A DNA stretch of 64,000 nt. Source: Lachnospiraceae bacterium (GTDB lineage Bacteria > Bacillota > Clostridia > Oscillospirales > CAG-272). Position numbers and translations under genes: made by a program. The stretch covers positions 49,716-113,715 of the forward strand of contig JAKSPT010000004.1 of NCBI GenBank assembly GCA_024404495.1, given 5' to 3'. Below are positions 43,984 to 52,795 of this stretch, one piece after another; positions within the stretch are counted from its first letter, which is position 1, and each line of letters starts with the position of its first letter. The notes below the pieces were generated by a model, which saw nothing but the letters and a program-made list of their open reading frames with translations, did not search any database and was not told where the DNA came from.

Positions 43984-46587
43984 ATGAAGTTATTCATTCA
44001 CAGCGGCACCCATTGGGACAGAGAATGGTATCAGCCCTTCCAGGGCTTCCGTTTCCGTCTGGTCAATATGATGAACGACCTGATGGACGGACTGGAAAAC
44101 ACACCCGATTTCGGCGTCTTCCACTCCGACGGTCAGACCGTCGTTTTCGAGGACTTTCTTGAGATCGAGCCCGAAAAGAAGGATCGCCTCGTCGCGCTGA
44201 TCCAAAAAGGAAAGCTCGTCGTCGGTCCGTGGTACTGTATGCCCGACGAATACTTGATCTCGGGCGAAAGCATGATCCGCAACCTGCGCCGCGGCATGAA
44301 GATCTCCCGTTCCTTCGGCGTCGAGCCCTCGCATAACGCCTATATCTGCGATATCTTCGGTCATTCCGCGCAGACCCCGCAGATCTTCTCCGGTCTCGGT
44401 CTGAATCATACCGTCCTCGGCAGAGGCACGAACGAGTGCACCAAGCCGCAGTTCTTCCGCTGGACCTCCCCCGACGGCTCCGACGTCCGCGTCTTCCGTC
44501 TGGAGGACGTGCAGGGTTACGGCGACTTTTCGGCAGTGGGCTGGGGCCCTCAGGACGACGAAGCGCTGAAGGCAAGATTCAAGTCTTATTTTGATAAACG
44601 CTTCTCCACCACCAATATCCCCGTCGTCTTTTCCGTCGGCGCCTCCGACCACGACTATATGCACCGCGAGATCGGCAAATACGTCCGCATCCTGAAGGAG
44701 CTTTATCCCGATATCGAGGTCTATCACGTCAGCGTGGACGAGGTCGGCAAAGAAGTCGACAAGTATATCGACACCCTGCCCCGCTACTACGGCGAGCTCG
44801 CCGAGCCCGCAAAGGTCAACGCCGGTTATCTCCATCTTATCACCTACACGCTTTCGAGCCGCTACCCGATCAAGAAGGCAAACGACACGCTCCAGACCCG
44901 CCTTGAAAAGTGGATGGCGCCCGCGTATGCCCTCGGTCTGACCGGCGCTGCTTACGGCTATCTCGATCTCGCCGAGAAGTATCTGATCCGCAACCATCCG
45001 CACGACTCGATCTGCGGCTGCTCGATCGACCAGGTCCACCGCGATATGATGTACCGCTTCGACCAGACCCGCCTCATCGCGGACGAGATCCACAAAACCG
45101 TGCGCGGAAAGCTCTCGGGCGATCTCTCCTCCCGCAAGGAAGGTGCTTACGCGCCCGACGCCGCCGGTGACGACCGCGTTCTCCGCATCGTCAACCCGCT
45201 TCCCTACGAATACGAGGGGACCGTTGAAGTCAAGCTCAGCTTCCCGAAGAACTACCACAAATATTCCGAGCCCTTCGGCTACGAGGGCATCTGCTCCTTC
45301 CGTCTCTACGACGCCGAGGGGAACGAGGTTCCCTACGGCATTTCCGATATCGTTCTCAATCCGGGCGACGACACCTACACCCTCGCCCTCCGCACGAAGA
45401 TCGCGGCGGGCGGCGTGACCGAGCTGCTCGTCAAGAGCAACTTTATGCCCTCCCGTTATCCCGGCTCGCTCGTCACCGGACAGCGCACCGCCGAAAACGA
45501 GCATATCGCCCTTTCGGTCAATCTTGACGGAACCGTGGACCTCACCGATAAGAAGACCGGCGTCACCTACGGCGGTCTCCTCGCCGCGCTCGACGACGGT
45601 GAGATCGGCGACGGCTGGTATCACTGCAACCCGAAGGTCGACCGCATCGTGCTGAACAGCGCCGCCGACGTTGAGATCGCCGAAAACACCGCGCTCCGCG
45701 TCGTCTATAAGATCACTCAGCACCTCCGCCTCCCCGCCTCCTATACGAGAGGCGACTGGAAGGAACAGGACTGGGGCATCCGCCGCTCAAACGAGTATAT
45801 CGATCAGGACGTCATCCACTACGTCACGCTTGCCAAGGGCGAACGCCGTCTTGCGGTCCGCACGGTCGTTGACAACAAGGCGATGGATCACCGTCTGCGT
45901 CTGCGCCTGCCCACCGGCATCGAAAACAAGAAGTATTTCGCAAGTCAGGCGTTCTGCGTGATCGAACGCACCACCGACGATATGCCCGAGACCGCCGATT
46001 GGAAGGAATACGGCGTCATTGAAAAGAACTTCACCGGCATCGCCGCCAAGTTCAATGAAAAGGGCGGCTTCGCCTTCGTTTCCTCCTACGGTCTCCACGA
46101 GGTCGGCGTTTCCGGCAGCGGCAACATCGACGTCACTCTCTTCCGTTCCTACTGCCAGACCGTTCAGACCAGAGGCGAGATCGACGGCGAGCTGCTGCAG
46201 AAGATGACCTTTGAGTACAGCCTGATGCCGCTTGACTCGGGCGCTCCCCTTTCGACTCTCGTCCGCGCGCAGGAGATCGCCGCCGCGGGTCTCGACTGCC
46301 TCACCGTCGGCGGAAGCGCCGCGAACGCTTACCGTCCGTTCCTGAAGCTTGAAGGGGACGATTTCATCTACTCGACCTCCGCTCCCTTTGAAAACGGCAT
46401 CGAGGTGCGTTTCTGGAACTGTGCCGATCACGATTCGACCGGTACTCTCACCGTTCCGGACGGCTATACCGCGGCTTCGCAGATCGAGCTCGACGGCAGA
46501 AAGCTCGCCGATCTCCCGATCAACGACGGAAAGGTCACCCTTACCGCCGGCAAGTGGAAGCTCGTTACGGTCAAGTTCGTCAGATAA
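43984..46587 (+). CDS. GH38 alpha-mannosidase (second copy), MngB-like
   Basis: 867 residues starting MKLFIHSGTHWDREWYQPF; the HWDREW motif at residues 10-15 holds Zn ligands, the nucleophile Asp lies in YICDIFGHSAQTP near 123, and NHPHDSICGCSID near 338 completes the site. This short-fronted type is like mannosylglycerate hydrolase MngB and other bacterial GH38. No signal peptide, so it acts in the cytoplasm. GGAGG lies before the ATG. It is the first gene of an operon with a GH28-like protein, an esterase, a CehA/McbA protein, an acetyltransferase and a beta-helix protein. Codon use is strongly biased (AAG, CTC, ATC), suggesting good expression. Confidence 0.93.
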   Translation: MKLFIHSGTHWDREWYQPFQGFRFRLVNMMNDLMDGLENTPDFGVFHSDGQTVVFEDFLEIEPEKKDRLVALIQKGKLVVGPWYCMPDEYLISGESMIRNLRRGMKISRSFGVEPSHNAYICDIFGHSAQTPQIFSGLGLNHTVLGRGTNECTKPQFFRWTSPDGSDVRVFRLEDVQGYGDFSAVGWGPQDDEALKARFKSYFDKRFSTTNIPVVFSVGASDHDYMHREIGKYVRILKELYPDIEVYHVSVDEVGKEVDKYIDTLPRYYGELAEPAKVNAGYLHLITYTLSSRYPIKKANDTLQTRLEKWMAPAYALGLTGAAYGYLDLAEKYLIRNHPHDSICGCSIDQVHRDMMYRFDQTRLIADEIHKTVRGKLSGDLSSRKEGAYAPDAAGDDRVLRIVNPLPYEYEGTVEVKLSFPKNYHKYSEPFGYEGICSFRLYDAEGNEVPYGISDIVLNPGDDTYTLALRTKIAAGGVTELLVKSNFMPSRYPGSLVTGQRTAENEHIALSVNLDGTVDLTDKKTGVTYGGLLAALDDGEIGDGWYHCNPKVDRIVLNSAADVEIAENTALRVVYKITQHLRLPASYTRGDWKEQDWGIRRSNEYIDQDVIHYVTLAKGERRLAVRTVVDNKAMDHRLRLRLPTGIENKKYFASQAFCVIERTTDDMPETADWKEYGVIEKNFTGIAAKFNEKGGFAFVSSYGLHEVGVSGSGNIDVTLFRSYCQTVQTRGEIDGELLQKMTFEYSLMPLDSGAPLSTLVRAQEIAAAGLDCLTVGGSAANAYRPFLKLEGDDFIYSTSAPFENGIEVRFWNCADHDSTGTLTVPDGYTAASQIELDGRKLADLPINDGKVTLTAGKWKLVTVKFVR

Positions 46588-46598
46588 TAACACCGTTT

Positions 46599-46638
46599 CC
46601 CCACGGGTCAGCGTGTTCCGCGTTCCCCGTGGGGTTTT
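46599..46638 (+). terminator. Possible attenuating terminator inside the operon
   Basis: CCCCACGGG pairs with CCCGTGGGG (9 bp, 18-base loop) followed by TTTT. It may lower expression of the genes after GH38. Confidence 0.6.
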
Positions 46639-46694
46639 CCCTGACGGGATGCCCTTCGGGAAACTAAACAGAAAAAAGAAAAGAAGGAACTGCA

Positions 46695-47918
46695 ATGATC
46701 TACGACGTCCGTGACTACGGCGCGCGGGGAGACGGCTATACCGTCAACACCGCCGCGATCCAGGCAGCGCTGAACGACGCAAAGAAAACAGGCGGAACGG
46801 TGCTGATCGAGGGAGGAAGGTTCGTTTCCGGGACCCTCTGTCTCCCTTCCGATATCACCCTCCGCATCGAGGCGGGCTCCGCGCTCGTCGGCTCGCGCGA
46901 TATCCGCGATTACCGTGACTGCGGCTTTTACCACAACGAAATGAAGGTGACGACCTCGCTGCTCTACGCGCTCGGCGAGGAAAATATCACCTTGACCGGC
47001 GAGGGGAAGATCGACCTCTCGGGCGACGCCTTTGCCGACTTCTCCGTTCCCTTCCCGTCCGGCGCAGACGAAAGCACGCTGACCGACGAAGAAAAGGATC
47101 AGATGGTCGTTTCCCCGAAGGAGCGCCCCACCCAGCCGATCTTTTTCCACGACTGCCGCGATATCCGCATCCACGATCTCACGGTGCTGAACGCCCCCTG
47201 CTGGACGATGACCTTTTCCTGCTGTGAACGCATCCGCATCCACGATATCACCGTGAATAACGAGGTCCATATCCCGAACAACGACGGGATGCACTTTTCC
47301 GCCTCCCGCGATATCGTCGTTTCCGATTCGGTCATCCTCTGCGGGGACGACTGCATCGCCTGCACCTGCATCACGAAGGAGGACGGCGTCTGCGAAAATA
47401 TCGTGATCTCGGACTGCGTGCTCTCCTCCCGTTCGGCGGCAATCCGTTTCGGACACCTGATGAGCCACGTCCGCCGCGCTGCGGTGAACAACGTGGTGAT
47501 CCGGGAAAGCAACCGGGGAATTGCCCTCTTTGCACGTGACGGCGGGGTCGTGGAGGATATCACGGTCTCGAACGTCGTTTCCGATACGAAAATTTACGCC
47601 GGCGCGTGGTGGGGCAAGGGTGAGCCGATCGTGCTCTGCGCCGCCGACAGCACGGGGATCATCCGGCACATCTCCTTCCGCGGGATCACCGCCGAGACCG
47701 AAAACCCGGTCCTGATCTGCGGAAAGGACGGAAACGTCACAGATATCGCCCTCACCGACTGCGATATCCGCGTCAGAAGAGGCAAAACGAATCCCTATTT
47801 CACGGACAAGCTCGATCTCCAGCCCAACCGTCCCTGCGTTCCCGCCCCCTTCACGTTCGGCGATAAGATTTACGTCGAGGGCGCCGGAAAACTGATCACC
47901 GACCTTGCGAACGATTAA
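46695..47918 (+). CDS. GH28-like right-handed beta-helix glycosidase
   Basis: 407 residues starting MIYDVRDYGARGDGYTVNTA, the usual front of polygalacturonase-type beta-helices. Active-site blocks are NNDGMHFSASRD near 195, LCGDDCIAC near 217 and AIRFGHL near 251, matching the NTD, DD and GHG positions of GH28 with some change. There is no signal peptide, which is unusual because most pectinases are secreted; an intracellular exo-acting enzyme on short uronides is likely. AAGGA precedes the ATG. Confidence 0.83.
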   Translation: MIYDVRDYGARGDGYTVNTAAIQAALNDAKKTGGTVLIEGGRFVSGTLCLPSDITLRIEAGSALVGSRDIRDYRDCGFYHNEMKVTTSLLYALGEENITLTGEGKIDLSGDAFADFSVPFPSGADESTLTDEEKDQMVVSPKERPTQPIFFHDCRDIRIHDLTVLNAPCWTMTFSCCERIRIHDITVNNEVHIPNNDGMHFSASRDIVVSDSVILCGDDCIACTCITKEDGVCENIVISDCVLSSRSAAIRFGHLMSHVRRAAVNNVVIRESNRGIALFARDGGVVEDITVSNVVSDTKIYAGAWWGKGEPIVLCAADSTGIIRHISFRGITAETENPVLICGKDGNVTDIALTDCDIRVRRGKTNPYFTDKLDLQPNRPCVPAPFTFGDKIYVEGAGKLITDLAND

Positions 47919-47939
47919 CAGAATGGGAGAAACCCGAAA

Positions 47940-48605
47940 ATGGACAAAAAAACCGTCGTCACCTTCCTCGGTGACAGCATCACCCTCGGCTACGCCCTGC
48001 CCGACCGCACCGACCGCTTCCCCACCGTCCTTGCTTCCCGCCTCGGCTTCACCGAGGACAATCAGGGCATCACGGGGACGCTCGTTGCGCGCGCAGGTCT
48101 CAATAACGACAATCCGCTTTCCTATATCGACCGCATCGGTCTGATCAGGGACGCCGATTATGCCGTCGTTTTCGGCGGTACGAACGACTATTTCTGGAGT
48201 GACAAGCCGATCGACCCGCCCGCGGGCAAAGAAGACGACGTCTCCTATTTTGCGGTCGCGGTCGACCGTATCTGCCGCTATATCACGGAGAACCGCAAGC
48301 CGGGTACGACCCTGCTCGTCACCCCCTACCGTCATTTCGGTCACGGGAACTTCTTCGGCGGCAAGGCATTCAACGACGCGAACGATCACCCGACCGATTT
48401 CGTCAACTATAACGGTCATATCCTCGCCGATTACGCCGCGAAAACGGCGGAGATCGCGGAAAAATACGGCATCCCGGTCGTTGATCTGCAAAACACCGGG
48501 GGCTTCGACCATAATACGATGACGATCGACGGCTGTCACCCGAACACCGTCGGTCACCTTTGGCTCGCCGATCATATCGGCGAAGCGCTGAAAAAACTCT
48601 TCTGA
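47940..48605 (+). CDS. SGNH/GDSL hydrolase (esterase)
   Basis: 221 residues with the SGNH blocks: FLGDSITLGY (Ser near 13), VFGGTNDYFW near 78 and the Asp/His block TIDGCHPNTVGH near 197. Such enzymes remove acetyl or other acyl groups from sugars. No signal peptide. It is read 21 bp after the GH28-like gene and 18 bp before the CehA/McbA gene, so it may strip acyl groups from imported oligosaccharides before the glycosidases act. Confidence 0.9.
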   Translation: MDKKTVVTFLGDSITLGYALPDRTDRFPTVLASRLGFTEDNQGITGTLVARAGLNNDNPLSYIDRIGLIRDADYAVVFGGTNDYFWSDKPIDPPAGKEDDVSYFAVAVDRICRYITENRKPGTTLLVTPYRHFGHGNFFGGKAFNDANDHPTDFVNYNGHILADYAAKTAEIAEKYGIPVVDLQNTGGFDHNTMTIDGCHPNTVGHLWLADHIGEALKKLF

Positions 48606-48623
48606 AATACGGAGGTCTTCCTT

Positions 48624-50009
48624 ATGGCACGATACAATCCATACGACTACCGCGTGACCCCGTCGGTCGTCTGCACCGGCGTTCCGACCGAAATCACGAT
48701 CACCCCGCGCGGCGCAAACGCCGTTTTTCCGGACGGATACGACTACACGATTGAGATCTGGGGCGCGGACGACGCGACGACTGTCATTGATCCCGGAACG
48801 CATTGGGCTGACCTGCAAAAGAAGGTCATAAAGCCGCAGGTCGGAAACGGATGCCTGAAATTCACCTTCACCTTTGCCGTCGAACAGCAGTACGTTCTGC
48901 GGGTGAAGCTGCCTGAGGTCCTTCAGTATTCGACCAACCCGCATTACAATCCCCCCTACCGCTCGGCGCACGCGCCGATGAAGCAGGAAGCCCTTCGTTT
49001 CCCCGCACTTTCGGTCTATGCGGTGGAGCCCGATCTCTTCGGGATGAAGGTCTTCAAGGGCGATCTGCACGCGCACACCTGGGATTCCGACGGGCACGAA
49101 TCGGACGTCGGCATCATCGCCAACTGGAGAAAAGCCGGTCACGATTTCGGCGCGATCACCAACCATTACTGGTACCATTCCTACGAAAAGGCAATGGAAA
49201 CGCTGAACGACCTTCCCGACGTCTTCTCGCTGTTCCCCGGGGAAGAGGTTCACGTTCCGAGCGAGTTCATTCACGTCGTAGCGATCGGCGGAAAGAAGAG
49301 CGTCAACGACGCTTATTACGACAACACCGAAGCGGTGATTGCCGAGATTGCGGAACTGGAAAAGACGCTCGATATCCCGGACGGCATCGACAAGCACAAC
49401 TACGCGAGCCGCGTCTGGATCGCAGACAAGGCGCGGGAATACGGCGCGATCTCGATCCTTACGCATCCCTTCTGGATCTGGAGCGAGGTCTATTTCATGC
49501 CGCTTGCCCTGACAAGACTCCTTCTTGACAGAAAGATCCACGACTGTCTTGAATTTAACTGCGGAGGAAGCGAGGATTCCGCTCTGACCACCTCTCTCTA
49601 TTATGATACCCGCGCCAAGGGATACGACGTCCCCTTCGTCGGCAGCAGCGACACGCACGGGACCGACGGTTCCGATCCCGCCCATCCCTCCACCGGCACT
49701 ACCCTTGTCCTCGCAAAGGACAGAAGCTGGGAAAGCATCCGCGACGGCATCCTTTCGTGCCGCAGTGCAGTAATGGAACAGTGGGGCGGTGAGAACGCAT
49801 ACAGGCTGTACGGTTCCTTCCGTACGGTGAAGTATCTGAATTTCCTCGTCAAAGCGTATTATCCCGAATACACCGAGATCAGCTACGCCCTCGGCAGTCT
49901 GATCAAGGACTATGAAAGGAATCCCTCCCCCGCCCTGCGCGATCTGATCGCAGCGGCGCAAAAGCGCGCCGACGATTTCTCCGACGCCTTCTTCGGGATC
50001 GTGAAATAA
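48624..50009 (+). CDS. CehA/McbA family PHP-type metallohydrolase
   Basis: 461 residues. An N-terminal beta-sandwich of about 130 residues (VVCTGVPTEITITPRG) precedes a PHP domain with FKGDLHAHTWDSDGHESDV near 144, ILTHPFW near 278 and FVGSSDTHGTDG near 338, which hold the metal ligands. The CehA/McbA family includes carbaryl hydrolase and enzymes acting on phosphoesters and amides; many members lie in carbohydrate loci without known activity. CGGAGG lies before the ATG. Cytoplasmic. Confidence 0.85.
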   Translation: MARYNPYDYRVTPSVVCTGVPTEITITPRGANAVFPDGYDYTIEIWGADDATTVIDPGTHWADLQKKVIKPQVGNGCLKFTFTFAVEQQYVLRVKLPEVLQYSTNPHYNPPYRSAHAPMKQEALRFPALSVYAVEPDLFGMKVFKGDLHAHTWDSDGHESDVGIIANWRKAGHDFGAITNHYWYHSYEKAMETLNDLPDVFSLFPGEEVHVPSEFIHVVAIGGKKSVNDAYYDNTEAVIAEIAELEKTLDIPDGIDKHNYASRVWIADKAREYGAISILTHPFWIWSEVYFMPLALTRLLLDRKIHDCLEFNCGGSEDSALTTSLYYDTRAKGYDVPFVGSSDTHGTDGSDPAHPSTGTTLVLAKDRSWESIRDGILSCRSAVMEQWGGENAYRLYGSFRTVKYLNFLVKAYYPEYTEISYALGSLIKDYERNPSPALRDLIAAAQKRADDFSDAFFGIVK

Positions 50010-50019
50010 CGGAGGCTGT

Positions 50020-50496
50020 ATGGATTACAGATTCGCGGAGCGAAAGGACGTCCCGCTGATCCTTTCCTTTATCCGTCAGCTCGCGGAGTATGAGGAACTC
50101 GCAGACGAGGTCGTCGCGACCGAAGAACTGCTTGAAGAGTGGATCTTCGATAAGAACATAGCGGAAGTCATTTTCGCCTTGGAAGGGGAAAAAGAGGTCG
50201 GCTTCGCCCTCTTCTTCCACAATTTCTCTACCTTTCTCGGCAGAGCGGGCATCTATCTCGAAGACCTCTTCGTCCTGCCCGGATACCGGGGAAAGGGTTA
50301 CGGAAAAGGTCTGATCCTTCGTCTTGCCGCCATTGCCGCCGAACGCGGCTGCGGAAGGCTCGAATGGTGGTGCCTTGACCGCAATTCCCCCGCGATCGAC
50401 TTCTACCTCTCGCTCGGTGCCGAAGCGATGACAGACTGGACGGTCTACCGCATCGCCGGAAACAAACTGAAAGAACTTGCCGCGGAAGCGGAATAA
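50020..50496 (+). CDS. GNAT family N-acetyltransferase
   Basis: 158 residues. The acetyl-CoA loop reads PGYRGKGYGKGLILRLAAIA near 88, followed by LEWWCLDRNSPAIDFYLSLG typical of the spermidine/spermine acetyltransferase branch. The acceptor is unknown; in this operon it could be an amino sugar or polyamine. GGAGG lies four bases from the ATG. Confidence 0.9.
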   Translation: MDYRFAERKDVPLILSFIRQLAEYEELADEVVATEELLEEWIFDKNIAEVIFALEGEKEVGFALFFHNFSTFLGRAGIYLEDLFVLPGYRGKGYGKGLILRLAAIAAERGCGRLEWWCLDRNSPAIDFYLSLGAEAMTDWTVYRIAGNKLKELAAEAE

Positions 50497-50509
50497 ACGG
50501 AGTAACGGT

Positions 50510-52321
50510 ATGAAAGAAATCAGAATCGGTAAAAACGGCTTTTCCTCCTTTGAGGAAGCCTTTGCCTTTGCGGAGAAAACCGCAGCACCGGGAGAAGAAG
50601 TGACCTTCCTCCTTTCGGGCAGAATGGAAAGAAAAGAGCCGATCGTCATAAGGAGAAGCCCGCTCTTTGACGGCAGGGTCGTTCTCTTCCGCGGAGAAGA
50701 GGACGCGGTGATCACCGGCGGCGTCCGGGTGACCGGATTTGAAAAAGTCGGAGAAAACCTGTACCGCGCCTCCCTTCCCGACGTGAAAAACACGAGAAAT
50801 CTCTATCTCGACGGGAAATTCGCAAACCGCACCGCGACCGAGCCGATCACCGCCTCCGCATGGGATCACGCCGTCGGGAACTGCGACTTTTATAAAGAGG
50901 GCGACGAGATCACGGGGCTCGTCACGTCTGACCGTTCCCTCCTTTCGTGGAAGAATATCACAGACGTCGATATGATCTTCAACGTCGGTTGGACGCATCA
51001 CGTCATTCCGATCGAAGGTGTGAAGGAGCTTGCCGACGGCAGAGTATTCATTCAGCCGAAAAAGATCCCCTTCGATATTTCGAGGCAGGAAAGAGGCGTG
51101 CGTATCGGCGGCTGCCCGACCTGCTTTGAAAACGTCTTCGAGCTGCTCGGCAAGCCGGGTGAATGGTATTTCGATCAGAACGAAAAAGCGCTGTACCTCT
51201 CGCTCGCTGAGGGGGACTGCCCCGGAAATCACGAGATCGAGGTCCCGATCGCGGAATCGCTTCTCCTCGTGCAGGGCGGGATCGGAAACAAGCTCGGCGG
51301 ACTCCGCTTTGAGAACATCATCTTCTCGTCAACCGGATTCCTCCGCCCCGCGGAGTACGGTCACTCCGACCTGCAGGCAGGCTTTGCGAGAGACGGCTCC
51401 GACGCGGAAATGCCGAAAAAGGAGAAGCCCTTTGAGATCGACACGCTGAAGCTGCCCGGTGCCGTCCGCGTCCTCGCGGCGGAAAACACCGTATTTGAGA
51501 ACTGCGCCTTCACCTGCCTTGATACCACCGCCCTTTCCTTTGAATTCGGTGCGAGCGGCTGCCGTGCCGTCTCCTGCGATTTTTACGAGCTGGGCGCGAC
51601 GGCTCTTATGATGGGTGACGTGATGGTGATCCGCGCGCATCATCCCGACGATCCCCGTGAGACGGTCACCGGATGCACGCTCGTAAACTCCACCGTCAAG
51701 GACACCGGAAAAGACTTTTTCAGCACGGCGGCGGTGCTTCTCGGCTACGTTTCGCATTGCTCCGTCCTGCATAACGATATCCACGACGTCCCCTATACCG
51801 GCGTCAGCGTCGGCTGGGGATGGGGTTCAAGCGATGTTTCGGTCGGACCCTACCGCCCCACGCCGTGGAATACCCCTTCGGTCTCCGAAGCGAACGATAT
51901 CTCATACAATCATATCTACCGCTGTATGATGACCCTTTACGACGGCGGCGCGATCTACACCCTCGGCGCGATGGAGGGAACGGTCATCACCGGAAACTAT
52001 ATCCATAATTCCGGCGGATACGACGGACCGGGCTGTCCCTCCCTCGCAACGGTCGGCTGCGACGTCGCAGGACTCGGCTATCCGGACGGCAAGCAGTACG
52101 CCGGGAAAGCGCCCTTCCCGGGCGGCATCTACCTTGACGAGGGGAGCCGCGGCATAAAAGTCTTCGGCAACGTGCTTTACGGCATGGCGACCCCGCTCTT
52201 CTATCACAGCCAGATCAACGACGGCATCCACCGCGTTTCCTTTACAGACAATACGCTGAATCTCCGTCCCGGAGACGAAGGCTTCCCCGAAAGGATCGCC
52301 CTTTTCGCCGGACGAATCTGA
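50510..52321 (+). CDS. Right-handed beta-helix protein, GH141-like
   Basis: About 603 residues from MKEIRIGKNGFSSFEEAFAF (GGAG seven bases upstream). A front domain with a Gly/Ile-rich fold (IVIRRSPLFDGRVVLFRGEE) leads to a long beta-helix with YTGVSVGWGWGSSD, NDISYNHIYRCM, YDGGAIYTLGAMEG near 476 and GGIYLDEGSRG, which are the conserved blocks of GH141-like and other pectin-related beta-helix enzymes. No signal peptide. It is the last gene of the operon before the terminator. Family assignment is tentative; the beta-helix is certain. Confidence 0.78.
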   Translation: MKEIRIGKNGFSSFEEAFAFAEKTAAPGEEVTFLLSGRMERKEPIVIRRSPLFDGRVVLFRGEEDAVITGGVRVTGFEKVGENLYRASLPDVKNTRNLYLDGKFANRTATEPITASAWDHAVGNCDFYKEGDEITGLVTSDRSLLSWKNITDVDMIFNVGWTHHVIPIEGVKELADGRVFIQPKKIPFDISRQERGVRIGGCPTCFENVFELLGKPGEWYFDQNEKALYLSLAEGDCPGNHEIEVPIAESLLLVQGGIGNKLGGLRFENIIFSSTGFLRPAEYGHSDLQAGFARDGSDAEMPKKEKPFEIDTLKLPGAVRVLAAENTVFENCAFTCLDTTALSFEFGASGCRAVSCDFYELGATALMMGDVMVIRAHHPDDPRETVTGCTLVNSTVKDTGKDFFSTAAVLLGYVSHCSVLHNDIHDVPYTGVSVGWGWGSSDVSVGPYRPTPWNTPSVSEANDISYNHIYRCMMTLYDGGAIYTLGAMEGTVITGNYIHNSGGYDGPGCPSLATVGCDVAGLGYPDGKQYAGKAPFPGGIYLDEGSRGIKVFGNVLYGMATPLFYHSQINDGIHRVSFTDNTLNLRPGDEGFPERIALFAGRI

Positions 52322-52338
52322 TACCCGTTACGATCATA

Positions 52339-52367
52339 ACGCCCGAACCGACCGTTCGGGCGTTTTT
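52339..52367 (+). terminator. Terminator of the six-gene operon
   Basis: ACGCCCGAA / TTCGGGCGT stem followed by five T. Confidence 0.92.
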
Positions 52368-52430
52368 CTGATCCGTTTGACAGCTGTTATCCCCTGTTGA
52401 CGCGGTTGGAAACGGAGGAAGACATTTCCA

Positions 52431-52460
52431 TTGACTTACTGCAGCCGTTTGTGGTACAAT
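52431..52460 (+). promoter_or_regulatory. Promoter of the RiPP-like cassette
   Basis: TTGACT and TACAAT with an 18-bp spacer, 38 bases before the precursor ATG. Confidence 0.75.
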
Positions 52461-52497
52461 ACTACCGTTCAAATTTTACAGACAGAAGGTAACGAAA

Positions 52498-52773
52498 ATG
52501 AAAAAAACGTTTTATCCCCCGAAAATGGAGCTTCTCCGCTTTTCCCTGAACGATTCGATCGCCTCGGGCTGCACCTACTATACCGTATGGATCGGTCCCA
52601 ACGCCGAGTCCGGCAACAAAGGGACGGGAAACTACACCGTGTACAGCCCGCAGGGAGAGGTCATGGAGGTCGGCAGAGCAAAGCTGAACCATCTCGGGAC
52701 GTACGCGGAAGACCTTGACGGTTCGCTTGACACCGTCCGTTCGTGGACGGAAGGAAGCTGTTTCTCCTCCTGA
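52498..52773 (+). CDS. Candidate RiPP precursor peptide
   Basis: A 91-residue peptide with no signal peptide and no recognised fold. It opens MKKTFYPPKMELLRFSLND and SIASGC, an amphipathic segment of the Y-x-x-P-x-x-x-x-x-x-F-x-x-x-D-x-I-A type that I recall at the front of small proteins in gut Clostridia; here I read it as a leader. The rest is rich in Gly, Ser, Thr, Tyr and Asn (TYYTVWIGPNAESGNKGTG), has only two Cys (near 24 and 88), and ends CFSS. GAAGG lies eight bases before the ATG. It is directly followed by an HPr-kinase-like gene, a radical SAM/SPASM gene and a PqqD gene, which makes it the obvious substrate. The kind of modification cannot be read from sequence. Confidence 0.72.
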   Translation: MKKTFYPPKMELLRFSLNDSIASGCTYYTVWIGPNAESGNKGTGNYTVYSPQGEVMEVGRAKLNHLGTYAEDLDGSLDTVRSWTEGSCFSS

Positions 52774-52795
52774 CGGAGACAAAAAGGCGTAAGCT

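Noticed and set aside
46608..49961. A 1117-codon minus-strand frame opposite the GH28/SGNH/CehA genes
   Set aside because: Three well-recognised plus-strand genes with Shine-Dalgarno sequences occupy the same DNA.
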